A stretch of DNA of 64,000 bases from Orychophragmus violaceus (taxonomy: Eukaryota; Streptophyta; Magnoliopsida; Brassicales; Brassicaceae): contig CM058233.1 of NCBI GenBank assembly GCA_030180135.1, forward strand, positions 56,440,500 through 56,504,499, given 5' to 3'. The translations under genes and the position numbers were made by a program. Below are positions 33,064 to 43,769 of the stretch, piece after piece. The notes beneath the pieces are model-generated. The model was not told the origin of the DNA. It worked only from the letters and a program-made list of their open reading frames with translations, and made no database searches. Positions within the stretch are counted from its first letter, which is position 1. Each line of letters starts with the position of its first letter.

Positions 33064-33871
33064 TCAGTGAAAGTACTTTTTGAGGTTGATGATATTCCAG
33101 GGTCGTAGTTCGGGTTTCTGGGTTTCCACCGACTTGAGTCGGTAGACCCCGTCCTTCACAACATCGGTGACCTGGTAAGGACCTTCCCACTTTGCTCCTA
33201 ACTTTTCAGCGTGTTCTTCCTTTTTATGGTGGAACACTTTCCGTAAGACGAGCTCCCCTACTTGAAACCTTCGAGTTTTAATTCTGGAATCATAGTAGCG
33301 AGCTGCGGCTTGTTGGTAGTTCTGGATTCGAGCTAGTACGAGATTCCTCCTTTCGTCGACGAGATCGAGCTCGCCCGTTATCATCTTGTTGTTAAGTTCC
33401 TCTTGTCGTGGGCATTCTTCTTTGCGGATGCTTGACACGAGGATTTTGGCTGGTACTACTGCCTCGATTCCATACGCTAGCGAGAAGGGAGTCTCGCCGG
33501 TGGATTTTCGTGGAGTAGTTCGGTAAGCCCATAGTACGGCTGGGAGCTCATCGCTCCAGCTTGTTTTGCACTCATTGAGTCTTTTCTCAAGGCTGTTCAT
33601 GATCGCTTTATTAGCTGCTTTCGCCAGTCCGTTTCCTTGAGGATAACAGGGCGTTGAGTAGGTCAGTTTTATGGCTGACGATCTCGTGGGGTAGTCCATG
33701 TCGGCACACGATTTTTCGCCAGACGAACTCCTTAACGTGAACGTCTTTAACCTTTTGGTACGATTCTGCTTCCATCCACTTAGTGAAGTAGTTTGTCATC
33801 ACCAATAGGTGTGTAGCTTTCTTTTTGTCGGATGCGACTAAAGGTCCCACGATATCCATTCCCCATCGCAT
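33064..33871 (-). pseudogene. Tat integrase, damaged
   Basis: Two overlapping minus-strand frames (33871-33611 and 33699-33064) encode the integrase core and C-terminal part. WGMDIVGPL carries the first catalytic Asp, and TNYFTKWMEAES follows. The region of the second Asp is frameshifted (EIVSHKTDLL), and the catalytic Glu position reads NGLAKAANK, with Lys. The C-terminal part is well kept (VLWAYRTTPRKSTGETPF, GPYQVTDVVKDGVYRL). It is not functional as it stands. Confidence 0.85.
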
Positions 33872-33949
33872 GAATGGGTATGGCGAGGAGATAGAGGAGA
33901 GTTTCTCCGATGGTTGGTGGATAATCGGGGCGTGCTTTTGGCATTTGAC
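33872..33949 (-). pseudogene. Tat integrase zinc-binding region remnant
   Basis: It links the H2C2 region (QGYFWPTMATECESF, ending at a TAG at 33950) with the core. Frames change here at least once (QMPKARPDY in another frame). Confidence 0.6.
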
Positions 33950-35305
33950 TCATTTGCTGGAAAACGATTCGCATTCGGTGGCCATTGTTGGCCAGAAATA
34001 GCCTTGCCTTTTGATTCGTATGGCCAGAGCTCGTCCTCCGGAATGGCTTCCACGGGATCCGTCATGGGCCTGTGTGATCACGGCTTGGGCTTGCTTCTTA
34101 TCGAGGCATTTGAGGTAAGGTTCAGAGAGACTTCTTTCGAAAAGCTCTCCTTTCGTGACACAGTACCTTGCGCTCTGCGTCTTGAGTTTTCGCGCTTCCC
34201 ATTTGTCGTCAGGGACTTCGCCGTTTATTATGTATCGGATGATCAGAGTTCTCCAATCTTCTTCATCGTTAGGCTCGGGTCCCTGACTAGTGGACGTAGT
34301 TTGGATTGGTGCATCAGGAACGTTTGTGACGTACACGACATTTCTTGGGTCAAGATCATCATCGATATCAATGATGTCGCGACTAGTATCCTTGGGATGT
34401 TCCTTGTGTTCGACGTCCTCCTTTCTAGTGGGCTCGTCCTCTTTCAAGGATAGAGCTTTTAGGGCTATGTCGATACTTGGTTTTTCGATCCCCTCGACTG
34501 GTATGATCTTTTTGAGGTTAGGATCTGATGTCGATGCCAACGCGGCTAGGGCGCCGGCTGCGGTGTTTTCCCCTCGCGGAATCTGTGTTAGATCAAAGAA
34601 TTCGATCTGGTCGGCGAGGGTGTGGACTACCCGCAGATATGCTTCCATGCGTTTATCTTTGGCCTCGTAGTCGCCATGATATTGGCTCGTGACCAATTGG
34701 GAATCACTGAAAGCGTCTACTTCCCGGGCTCCTATTGCTATTGCTAGTCTGAGCCCGACTATTAACGCTTCGTATTCTGCTTCGTTATTTGATGCGGCGA
34801 AGCCTAGCCTGAATGACTGTTCTAATACTTCTCCCGTGGGGGAGACCAATTTTACTCCGATCCCGTATCCTTGCCTCGAGGAAGCTCCATCGACGTGGAG
34901 TTTCCATCTCTTGGTGGAAGTTGGGTCGAGGTCGATGGTTGGAGGGAGTTCAATTATGAAATCAGCCCGTACTTGCGCTTTTAAGCACGTCCGAGCCCTG
35001 AACTCGATGTCGTACTCACTGAGTTCGATAGCCCATTTGACCAGTCGACTTGACTGGCTCGGACTGTGAAGGATGGTTCTCAGAAGTTGAGAAGTCATTA
35101 CTATGATTGAGTGCGATTGGCAGTATGGTTGGAGTTTTCGAGCCGATGTCACCAATGCTAAAGCGAGTTTTTCCATGGCGGGGTATCTGGTTTCAGCATC
35201 GATTATGGTCTTACTGATGTAATACACCGGCCGTTGTTCGCTTCGATCCCTCTTTCGGTTACTAAGTAACCAAGGAATTCTCCTGATGCGACCCCGGATG
35301 TGCAC
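33950..35305 (-). pseudogene. Tat RNase H, archaeal-type RNase H and integrase N-terminus (left duplication copy and its unique continuation)
   Basis: The frame holds the end of the pol RNase H (EQRPVYYISKTIIDAETRY), then a second RNase H of archaeal type with intact acids (LHVDGASSRQGYG, NNEAEYEAL, FSDSQLV), a linker, and the start of integrase (SGGRALAIRIKRQGYFWP). A dual RNase H is a known mark of Tat elements. The N-terminal 20 residues are out of frame because of a 322-bp deletion near 35240. A stop occurs in the zinc-binding region at 33950. Confidence 0.85.
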
Positions 35306-35451
35306 TTCGCTGGGTTGAGTTTCATCCCGTATTTATTGAGAATGATAAAGCATTCTTTTAGTTGGGGGATATGATCCTCATACCTAGAAGATTTGACCAG
35401 CATATCGTCGATGTAGACTTCCATAGTTTTACCTAGGAGTCCTGAAAACAT
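35203..35451 (-). pseudogene. Tat RT C-terminal part, left copy
   Basis: MFSGLLGKTMEVYIDDMLVKS holds the RT active-site motif (YIDD). The frame then runs into the deletion. It is separated from the RT N-terminal part by a TGA that the right copy shares. Confidence 0.85.
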
Positions 35452-35478
35452 CTTGTTGACGAGGCGTTGGTAAGTTGC

Positions 35479-36126
35479 TCATGCATGTTTTATTCCGAAA
35501 GGCATGACTTTGTAGCAGTACGTGCCTCGATCAGTTATGAACGAAGTCTTTTCTTGGTCTTCGGGGTTCATTAGTATTTGGTTGTACCCCGAGAAGGCAT
35601 CCATGAAGGACAGTAGTTGGTGTCCGGCGGTGGCTTCGACCAGCCGGTCGATGTGTGGGAGTGGGAAGCTGTCCTTCGGACATGCTTTGTTGAGGTCTGT
35701 AAAATCTACACAGACTCTCCACTTCCCGTTCTTTTTCTTGACCACTACGGGGTTCGCAAGCCAGTCGGGGTATTTGACCTCTCTGATCGATCTGATTTTC
35801 AGTAATCGATCGACCTCGTCGTTGACGGCTTGAGCTCGTTCCGGGCCAAGTTTTCGACGTTTTTGTCTTACCGGTTTGTAATTTGGGTCGACATTCAGCT
35901 CGTGGCTGGTTACCTCGATGTTGATCCCTTTCATGTCTGCTGAAGACCAGGCAAAGGAGTCGACGTTCTGTTTAAGAAAAGAGATCAGTTCATTTTTAAC
36001 TGGCTCCGATAGGTCAATTCCAATGCCGTCAAGTCTTTCGGGATGAGCGTCGTCTATGCAAACTTGGGTTGTGAGGTCCTTTGGAGGTCTTTTTTTGCTT
36101 GGGTCGTTCGACCTTTTGGTTTGCAT
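35479..36126 (-). pseudogene. Tat RT N-terminal part, left copy
   Basis: 215 residues, with NPVVVKKKNGKWRVCVDF, DSFPLPHIDRLV and FMDAFSGYNQI, ending at MPFGIKHA followed by TGA where the family has Gly. Confidence 0.85.
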
Positions 36127-36156
36127 ACTGGCGAGCTCTTCCTCTTTCTGTAATTG

Positions 36157-36663
36157 CTACGCGTGGGATTTCTCGATCTGCTTGTACCCGTTCATATAGC
36201 AATTACGGGAAATATTTTGACTTCCGTAAATGGTTTTTACTCCTTTCGGAGTTAGAAATTTCACGCATTGATGGTAGGTCGATGGTACCGCTTTCATGTC
36301 GTATATCCACGGTCGACCTAGAATTGCGTTATAGGGGGCTGGTCGATCTACTACGACGAACTCTGTCATTCTTCGAACTCCTCCAGCTATTACTGGGGCG
36401 AAGACAGAGCCCATTGAATATGTTTTTTCGCCAGCGAACCCTACCAATGGTGTCTTTTCCTCGACGATCTCGGAGTCGTTGAACTCCATCTTTTTGAATG
36501 CGTCGTAAAAGAGGACATCCACCGAACTTCCTATGTCGATCATTATCCTCGAGAGTTCGACATCTCCAACTACTAGACAAACGAGGAGAGCATCGTCGTG
36601 TGGTTTGTCAAGATTGTTTGTCTCGCTCTCGTGGAAAGTGATTACATGGTCTGGACCTAACAT
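36157..36663 (-). pseudogene. Tat protease, left copy
   Basis: 168 residues. The active site reads MIDIGSSVDVLF, where the family has DTG, so the Thr is Ile. A flap-like ILGRPWIYDMKAVPS follows. The same change is present in the right copy. Confidence 0.8.
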
Positions 36664-37946
36664 TGGGATTTTCCCCCCTCTGTCGGTCTCGAATCTTCTT
36701 TGAAGAGCTTTGATTGAATTGACCGAGTCTTGGCATAGCTTGGAGCCACCAAAGATGAAGTTGACTCGTTTAGGGGGTATGGCCCGTACACCCCCCCCCC
36801 CCCCCGCAGATATGCTTCCATGCGTTTATCTTTGGCCTCGTAGTCGCCATGATATTGGCTCGTGACCAATTGAGAATCACTGAAAGCGTCTACTTCCCGG
36901 GCTCCTATTGCTATTGCTAGTCTGAGCCCGACTATTAACGCTTCGTATTCTGCTTCGTTATTTGATGCGGCGAAGCCTAGCCTGAATGACTGTTCTAATA
37001 CTTCTCCCGTGGGGGAGACCAGTTTTACTCCGATCCCGTATCCTTGCCTCGAGGAAGCTCCATCGACGTGGAGTTTCCATCTCTTGGTGGAAGTTGGGTC
37101 GAGGTCGATGGTTGGAGGGAGTTCAATTATGAAATCAGCCCGTACTTGCGCTTTTAAGCACGTCCAAGCCCTGAACTCGATGTCGTACTCACTGAGTTCG
37201 ATAGCCCATTTGACCAGTCGACTTGACTGGCTCGGACTGTGAAGGATGGTTCTCAGAAGTTGAGAAGTCATCACTATGATTGAGTGCGATTGGCAGTATG
37301 GTCGGAGTTTCCGAGCCGATGTCACCAATGCTAAAGCGAGTTTTTCCATGGCGGGGTATCTGGTTTCAGCATCGATTATGGTCTTACTGATGTAATACAC
37401 CGGCCGTTGTTCGTTTTGTTCTTCGTGAACCAGGACTCCACTTACTGCTGCTGTAGAAACAGCTAGGTAGAGGTAGAGGGGTTTCCCTTCTACTGCTTTC
37501 GCCAGTATAGGTGGTTCGCTTAGATAAGACTTGAGTTGGGCGAACGCTTCTTTCCACTTTTCGTCCCAGAGGAACTTCTTGTTCGCTTTGAGCAAGTGAT
37601 AGAAGGGTAGACATTTATCAGTCGACCTCGAGATGAAGCGGTTCAAAGCAGCTATTTTGCCAGTCAGATGCTGGACTTCTCGCGTTGTTTTGGGAGATTT
37701 CATCTCCATAAATGTCGCGATCTGTTTAGGATTCGCTTCGATCCCTCTTTCGGTTACTAAGTAACCAAGGAATTCTCCTGATGCGACCCCGGATGTGCAC
37801 TTCGCTGGGTTGAGTTTCATCCCGTATTTATTGAGAATGATAAAGCATTCTTTTAGTTGGGGGATATGATCCTCATACCTAGAAGATTTGACCAGCATAT
37901 CGTCGATGTAGACTTCCATAGTTTTACCTAGGAGTCCTGAAAACAT
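36657..37946 (-). pseudogene. Tat RT C-terminus, RNase H and part of archaeal RNase H, right copy, fused through poly-Gly to the next unit
   Basis: 429 residues: YIDDMLVKS (RT), TGKIAALNRFISRS, FLWDEKWKEAF and the full RNase H, then LHVDGASSRQGYG to KDKRMEAYLR. There the duplication junction begins: the C15 tract is read as a short Gly run, followed by VYGPYPLNES from the gag-protease linker of the next unit. The fusion is a direct product of the tandem duplication. Confidence 0.85.
36791..36805. repeat. C15 homopolymer at duplication junction
   Basis: Fifteen C on the plus strand between GTACA and GCAGATATG. The same length as at 39286-39300. Confidence 0.9.
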
Positions 37947-37973
37947 CTTGCTGACGAGGCGTTGGTAAGTTTC

Positions 37974-38621
37974 TCATGCATGTTTTATTCCGAAAGGCAT
38001 GACTTTGTAGCAGTACGTGCCTCGATCAGTTATGAACGAAGTCTTTTCTTGGTCTTCGGGGTTCATTAGTATTTGGTTGTACCCCGAGAAGGCATCCATG
38101 AAGGACAGTAGTTGGTGTCCGGCGGTGGCTTCGACCAGCCGGTCGATGTGTGGGAGTGGGAAGCTGTCCTTCGGACATGCTTTGTTGAGGTCTGTAAAAT
38201 CTACACAGACTCTCCACTTCCCGTTCTTTTTCTTGACGACTACGGGGTTCGCAAGCCAGTCGGGGTATTTGACCTCTCTGATCGATCTGATTTTCAGTAA
38301 TCGATCGACCTCGTCGTTGACGGCTTGAGCTCGTTCCGGGCCAAGTTTTCGACGTTTTTGTCTTACCGGTTTGTAATTTGGGTCGACATTCAGCTCGTGG
38401 CTGGTTACCTCGATGTTGATCCCTTTCATGTCTGCTGAAGACCAGGCAAAGGAGTCGACGTTCTGTTTAAGAAAAGAGATCAGTTCATTTTTAACTGGCT
38501 CCGATAGGTCAATTCCAATGCCGTCAAGTCTTTCGGGATGAGCGTCGTCTATGCAAACTTGGGTTGTGAGGTCCTTTGGAGGTCTTTTTTTGCTTGGGTC
38601 GTTCGACCTTTTGGTTTGCAT
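37974..38621 (-). pseudogene. Tat RT N-terminal part, right copy
   Basis: 215 residues, the same as 35479-36126, with the same terminal TGA. Confidence 0.85.
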
Positions 38622-38651
38622 ACTGGCGAGCTCTTCCTCTTTCTGTAATTG

Positions 38652-39158
38652 CTACGCGTGGGATTTCTCGATCTGCTTGTACCCGTTCATATAGCAATTA
38701 CGGGAAATATTTTGACTTCCGTAAATGGTTTTTACTCCTTTCGGAGTTGGAAATTTCACGCATTGATGGTAGGTCGATGGTACCGCTTTCATGTCGTATA
38801 TCCACGGTCGACCTAGAATTGCGTTATAGGGGGCTGGTCGATCTACTACGACAAACTCTGTCATTCTTCGAACTCCTCCAGCTATTACTGGGGCGAAGAC
38901 AGAGCCCATTGAATATGTTGTTTCGCCAGCGAACCCTACCAATGGTGTCTTTTCCTCGACGATCTCGGAGTCGTTGAACTCCATCTTTTTGAATGCGTCG
39001 TAAAAGAGGACATCCACCGAACTTCCTATGTCAATCATTATCCTCGAGAGTTCGACGTCTCCAACTACTAGACAAACGAGGAGAGCATCGTCGTGTGGTT
39101 TGTCAAGATTGTTTGTCTCGCTCTCGTGGAAAGTGATTTCATGGTCTGGACCTAACAT
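38652..39158 (-). pseudogene. Tat protease, right copy
   Basis: 168 residues, near-identical to 36157-36663 (three or four differences by eye), with the same DIGSS active site. Confidence 0.8.
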
Positions 39159-39569
39159 TGGGATTTTCCCCCCTCTGTCGGTCTCGAATCTTCTTTGAAG
39201 AGCTTTGATTGAATTGACCGAGTCTTGGCATAGCTTGGAGCCACCAAAGATGAAGTTGACTCGTTTAGGGGGTATGGCCCGTACACCCCCCCCCCCCCCC
39301 GCAGAGACGAGGGAGATTATTCATGAGCGTAAACTCTTAACGGGAGCTGGAGGTTGAGATAGCGCCGAGCCTCCTATGGTGCCACACAAGCTGAGTTCAC
39401 CGAGAATGACCTCGACTTGCTTTCGCGACCTCTGAGGGAGGGTTTCGGGAGATTCCGGCTCCTTAGACCGTTCTCGTTTGTTCTGAGAAGGCTTTTTGGT
39501 GTTTGACTCTTTGGTCTGCTTACTTTCCTTTTTGTCAGATGGAGTTTCCTCCAAGGCTTCTGATTCTTG
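39159..39569 (-). other. Tat gag-protease linker
   Basis: Lys/Glu/Ser-rich linker (KKESKQTKESNTKK, 39554-39321) in a frame shifted from gag, followed by the Gly-coding C15 tract. It probably was continuous coding sequence once. Confidence 0.6.
39286..39300. repeat. C15 homopolymer in gag-protease linker
   Basis: Fifteen C between GTACA and GCAGAGACG. In the minus-strand reading it would encode glycines. Confidence 0.9.
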
Positions 39570-41444
39570 TTAGTTTTCGGACTCTCGCTTTTGAGCCTCG
39601 GCTTTAGCTCGAGTATAGCACTCTTCAGTCGAATGTCCTCTTTTGTTGTGAAAATCACAGAATGTTTCCTTATCGAACTCGAATTTCTTCGAGCTCTTCG
39701 GGCTCTCGACCGCATTAACGTTTCCTGATTTACGGAAATCCTTTTTTGAGTTCGAGTTCTGTGGGCCCGAAGAGTTCTTTTCTTTTTGGTGCTTTTCTCT
39801 GAGGGCCGTGGTTTCGTCCTTGAGGCGAGTAAAGGCCGATGCGCGATGAAATGCGTCATCGAGTGTTTGAGGTTCGCGGACTGTTATTTCCTCGCGGAAT
39901 CTGGTAGAGTACCATAGTCCACGTCTTAGCGCTTCTATAGCTACTTCGTCTCGTGGGTTCGTGATTTTGGACTTTATTTCCTTAAATCGGTCAATGTACG
40001 AGCGAAGTGTCTCATCGGGTTTTTGAGAGACGCCAAATAAAGCTGCCTCTGTGGTCTTTTCCTCGATAAAGACGGAGTATTGTTTGAGGAAAGCCGTCAT
40101 GAACTGGGTGAAATTATCGATGGATCTCTCTTCCAGTCCGGCGAACCATTTTAGGGCGGAGCCAGATAGGTTTTCGGCGAAGAGTCTGCAGAAATCCGGC
40201 TCTCTTTCCTCGTCAGTAAGGTATACCCTTGCCATTGCTATCCGGAATGCCCTGATGTGGGCTTTCGGGTCCGATTTCCCAGAGAATTCTGGAAATTTTG
40301 TTTTCTTGATTTCCCCGATTGTCGCAAAGGCGATCCGGTCCGTGAATGGTGTTTGTCGCGTTTCTTCGATCACTCGATCGATGTCGGGTGCCGCGCTCGT
40401 TGCCATGTGAACTTTCGAACTAAGACTTACGAATTGAGCTTTAGCCTGCTCGATGTATTGTCTTAGCATATCATGTTCATCGCCTGCTACAGGTGTGAAC
40501 TGTGCTTGTGCCTGATTCGACGTTTGTTCCGGGAAAATCGGGTCGAGAAGATCGATTGTTGGAACCGGTCTTGTCTGGTCGATCTGTGGCGTTTGGAACT
40601 GTATCATATTCGATCCGTTGAGATGTCCCGAGCTCGAGGCGAAAGCAGAGCCTCCTAGTTGCCTCGGCCGGATATTGGAGTTACTCGGGAAAGGAGGTGG
40701 TCCGGGTAGTGGTTGGTTTCCCGATCCGGTAGGATCTGTGACCATAGAACTCGAACCGAATGGAGTCGGTATCGCAATAGGGGTCGCTATAGGGCGGAAG
40801 CCGCTATTTGACGTACTAGCGAAATTTCCCGACGTTTCCGGGGGTGTTACCACCTGGAAGAAGTCCAAGCGTGTCCGCGTTGGAGGACTTATGAGGGTTT
40901 GCGGATCGCGTATTGACCTAACCCCTTGGTTTTGGCTAGCGAGCTCTTCAAGACGGGCGTTAATGCGCCGGTCCTGTTCATCGAGCTGCGCGTCCAGAGA
41001 GCGATTTGCGATCTCTTGGGCCCGTGCGTTTGCCTCGTTGCTTCTCGTTCGTTTTACCAACAGGTTCAACATCGAGCGGATTTCAGCAATGTCGTCCGGG
41101 CTTTGTCGCTCTGGAGCAGAAGGCAGTAGCGAGCTAGGCCTGAGCGTTCCAGGTCCGCCTCCTGAAGAAGGGGCGGAGGTCGAATCATTTCTCATCCATA
41201 CCCAGTTTCTTCTCGGATCGTTGGTTCCTGACAAAACATTTGTCGGAGTCTGGCTCGTCGCGATTGTTTGAGAGACAGAGCCGGCTGGTGCCGAAGTCGT
41301 GGAGACTGAGGCAAAGCTCGTCAACACGCCATCGGTCTGACCCATGGTCCTTACCCCGGTGGTGTTCTGCGGAACGTTGTCAACCGTTTGAGGGTGGTCG
41401 ACTGGTGGTGTGGCGCTGGGAAGGCCAGATTGGTCGGGATTCAT
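39570..41444 (-). CDS. Tat gag polyprotein
   Basis: 624 residues from ATG 41444. The N-terminal third is a low-complexity Ser/Thr/Pro-rich region. A coiled coil around residues 115-170 (DDIAEIRSMLNLLVKRTRS) comes next. The Retrotrans_gag capsid domain follows at about 380-540 (FSGKSDPKAHIRAF, ALKWFAGLEERSIDNF, SYIDRFKEIKSKI). A variant knuckle CDFHNKRGHSTEEC (C-x2-H-x4-H-x4-C), common in this lineage, is near 595. The frame is unbroken, although the downstream pol is ruined. The leader to the primer site is only ~55 bp. Confidence 0.85.
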   Translation of the reverse strand: MNPDQSGLPSATPPVDHPQTVDNVPQNTTGVRTMGQTDGVLTSFASVSTTSAPAGSVSQTIATSQTPTNVLSGTNDPRRNWVWMRNDSTSAPSSGGGPGTLRPSSLLPSAPERQSPDDIAEIRSMLNLLVKRTRSNEANARAQEIANRSLDAQLDEQDRRINARLEELASQNQGVRSIRDPQTLISPPTRTRLDFFQVVTPPETSGNFASTSNSGFRPIATPIAIPTPFGSSSMVTDPTGSGNQPLPGPPPFPSNSNIRPRQLGGSAFASSSGHLNGSNMIQFQTPQIDQTRPVPTIDLLDPIFPEQTSNQAQAQFTPVAGDEHDMLRQYIEQAKAQFVSLSSKVHMATSAAPDIDRVIEETRQTPFTDRIAFATIGEIKKTKFPEFSGKSDPKAHIRAFRIAMARVYLTDEEREPDFCRLFAENLSGSALKWFAGLEERSIDNFTQFMTAFLKQYSVFIEEKTTEAALFGVSQKPDETLRSYIDRFKEIKSKITNPRDEVAIEALRRGLWYSTRFREEITVREPQTLDDAFHRASAFTRLKDETTALREKHQKEKNSSGPQNSNSKKDFRKSGNVNAVESPKSSKKFEFDKETFCDFHNKRGHSTEECYTRAKAEAQKRESEN

Positions 41445-41498
41445 CTCGATCTATCGGATCTAGGATCTGATTCTTAAGACAGGAAAAACTTTAGATAG

Positions 41499-41516
41499 TC
41501 CCCACAGACGGCGCCA
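41499..41516 (-). promoter_or_regulatory. Primer binding site of Tat element
   Basis: The minus strand reads TGGCGCCGTCTGTGGGGA, two bases after the LTR. The first nine bases match the tRNA-Asp complement (as at 61869). The rest differs, so the primer tRNA is uncertain. Confidence 0.75.
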
Positions 41517-41518
41517 AA

Positions 41519-41883
41519 TGTGAGATCTGAGATTCACACTAAGAATTTGTAATCATGGATTTGGACTTTTGGATATAAAAATGGTATAGATTTCCTATGA
41601 ATCAAAGACTTTATTGAGATTGATCGTTGAGATAGAACAAACACAATCGAATAGAGAGTACAAAGTATGATAATCGAGCTATCTAGTCGAAGTGTTCTTG
41701 ATTAGGGTTAATGTCTTGAATGAATCGCCACTTCTTCTTTAAATCGTCTCGACTTTGATCCTCTTGTTCCGATATTTCGGCCTCGCCGTGATAACGATCT
41801 CCGAGATTTGCGGGAATCGGTTGAACCGACGAAGACCAGGTTGTTCTGCCTCTACATCGTCTCCTATCAAGCTCGAGCTCGAT
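41519..41883 (-). repeat. 5' LTR of Tat element, first part (interrupted)
   Basis: Aligns with 13523-13865 and carries about 26 extra bases before the LARD insertion. The last five (41879-41883, tcgat) are the LARD TSD. Confidence 0.85.
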
Positions 41884-42611
41884 TGTGATACCCCGTATCA
41901 CAAAATATGGTCAACGGGCAGAAGAAAAGTCAACAGGGGCAAAATTGTTATTTTGCCAAACCTAGGGGCAAAATGGTAATTTTGCCAAAGTTCGAGACGG
42001 AAGACGTGACGGGCCAAATGTTCTCTTTTTAAATCATAAAGAACATTTACAAGACCAGAATTTGAAGAAATGGAGCGGAAATGCATTTTTCGGAGTGTCG
42101 GGTGAAAACCGAGCAAAACCGGAAAAACTTCCAAAATTCATAACCGGAGCTAGGAAACTCCAAATGAGATGATTCAAATTGCTAAATTCATATAAAAGCA
42201 AGGAGAATCAGTTTATGGAAGTTTGGAGATTTATGGGAATCTTTTGATATTTTCTAAAACAATTATCGAGAAACGAGCAAACCGAGGCATCGGAAGAAAT
42301 GGGGAATAAGAAGCTTCTAGAAACAGTTTGATGCATTTTCTTTGGCCAGAATTAACCCCCAAGTGACAAGTGTAACCTCACCATGGCGCCACATCTTTCT
42401 TTTTGGATACAAAGAATGAGTTTTGGTTAATTGAATGTAGAATAAAAGAAGCTTGTGCACCAAGGAAACAATGAACTTGGCTTATTCTTGAGGAGGGTGG
42501 CGTGTCTGGCTAGTAGGAGAGGAGGATCCATGTGTCAATGTGTGGCATCAGCTAGAAGGAGGAAGAGACATGTGTCCCAACATGTGTCAAATAAATGTGG
42601 GTCTCATTTTG

Positions 42612-42620
42612 CTATAAAAG
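42612..42620 (+). promoter_or_regulatory. TATA box of LARD LTR (copy at 49098-49106)
   Basis: CTATAAAAG, followed about 30 bp later by CTTCTCTTCACACC, a plausible start region, and then the GA-rich leader. Confidence 0.7.
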
Positions 42621-42654
42621 GAGGCTTTGGGTCATTTCTTCTCTTCACACCAAC

Positions 42655-42884
42655 AAAGAAAAAGAGAGAAGAAAAGGGAGAGAAGGAGAGGAAGAGGAGG
42701 AGAAGCGTGAGGGAGAGGAGGAGGAGGAGAAGAAGAAGAAGAAGAAGACCGGAGGAGGGAATCCGGAGGAGGAGAAGCCGGCGGAGGAGGAAGACCAGAG
42801 GAAGGAGAAGAAGATCCGGAGGTGAAGAAGAAGAGAGAGAGAGAGAGAGAGAGAGAAGAAGAAGCCGGAAGAAGAAGGAGGAGA

Positions 42885-42926
<42 letters not shown>

Positions 42927-43070
42927 TGAAGATGAAGAAGAGAGAGAGAGACAGAGGCGTGAAGATGAAGAAGAGAGAGAGAGAGGCGTGAAGATGAAGA
43001 AGAGAGAGAGAAGGAGGCGTGAAGATGAAGAAGAGAGAGAGAAGGAGGCGTGAAGAAGAGAGAGAAGATG
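42655..43070 (+). repeat. GA/GAAGAA-rich microsatellite and minisatellite
   Basis: Purine-only DNA with (GA)n runs and four to five copies of an AGGCGTGAAGATGAAGAAG unit. The copy at 49135-49550 differs in repeat number. Confidence 0.95.
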
Positions 43071-43769
43071 GTCAACGGTCAGCTTCGGTCAACGCCGGTC
43101 AACGCGTTGACTCCGGCCGGTTCTTGAGTTGCGGTTTGTGTTCGGGAGTTCGTGTTCGGGAAGTTTCAGGAGTTCGTGTTCGGGTATTCGGGGAGGTTCG
43201 GGTTTAGTTCGGGGTCTCGGGAAGCCGTATCCGCATCCGTGCCGTTCGTTCCGTCAAATCACTGTGAGTCGGCTCAAAACACCGTAGTTGCATATAGACA
43301 ATAAATGGGAAACCGTAGTGATAGGATTGCATACCCGTTTGAGTAATTTGAATTGAATTGATTGATTGATTGATTAACGTTACACCGGCTAGGGTTAAAG
43401 AAGCATGTTAGGTTAAAATGGATTAAACCTATTGCGTGCCGTTAGGTTGTTAGAACGTTGTGTGATGCATTCAGATAGTCGTGGCATGAGTAGGACTATA
43501 TATGCATATATATGTAAGTAAAGCACGGTAATTAAATGAACTTATATACGGAAATTGAGACGAGTTAAAATGCGGAAGTTAAACCTGAACGAATGTATAG
43601 AATGTGAATGGTATCGGGGTTTCCCGAGTTTAATGAATTGAGTAATGAATGATGAGACGTCGGGGAGTTTAGCAAGCGGCTAGCTCTAAACCGACGGATC
43701 GAGGAGTGGTTAAAAGATGATTAGGATTGTTTAAGAAATGAGAAGTGGTGTGATTGGTGAACCGTCTAC

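Larger units (their letters stand above)
34633..36805 (-). repeat. Tandem duplication unit, left copy (2173 bp)
   Basis: It starts GCAGATATGCTTCC and ends in the C15 tract at 36791-36805. It is almost the same as 36806-39300, apart from a 322-bp deletion near 35240 flanked by TTCG. Confidence 0.95.
36806..39300 (-). repeat. Tandem duplication unit, right copy (2495 bp)
   Basis: The full-length unit, from GCAGATATG to the C15 tract at 39286-39300. Confidence 0.95.

Noticed and set aside
42455..42991. 178-codon Arg/Glu-rich ORF (and relatives at 48941-49468 and on the opposite strand)
   Set aside because: It reads through a GA microsatellite, starts upstream of the LTR TATA box, and differs in length between LTR copies.
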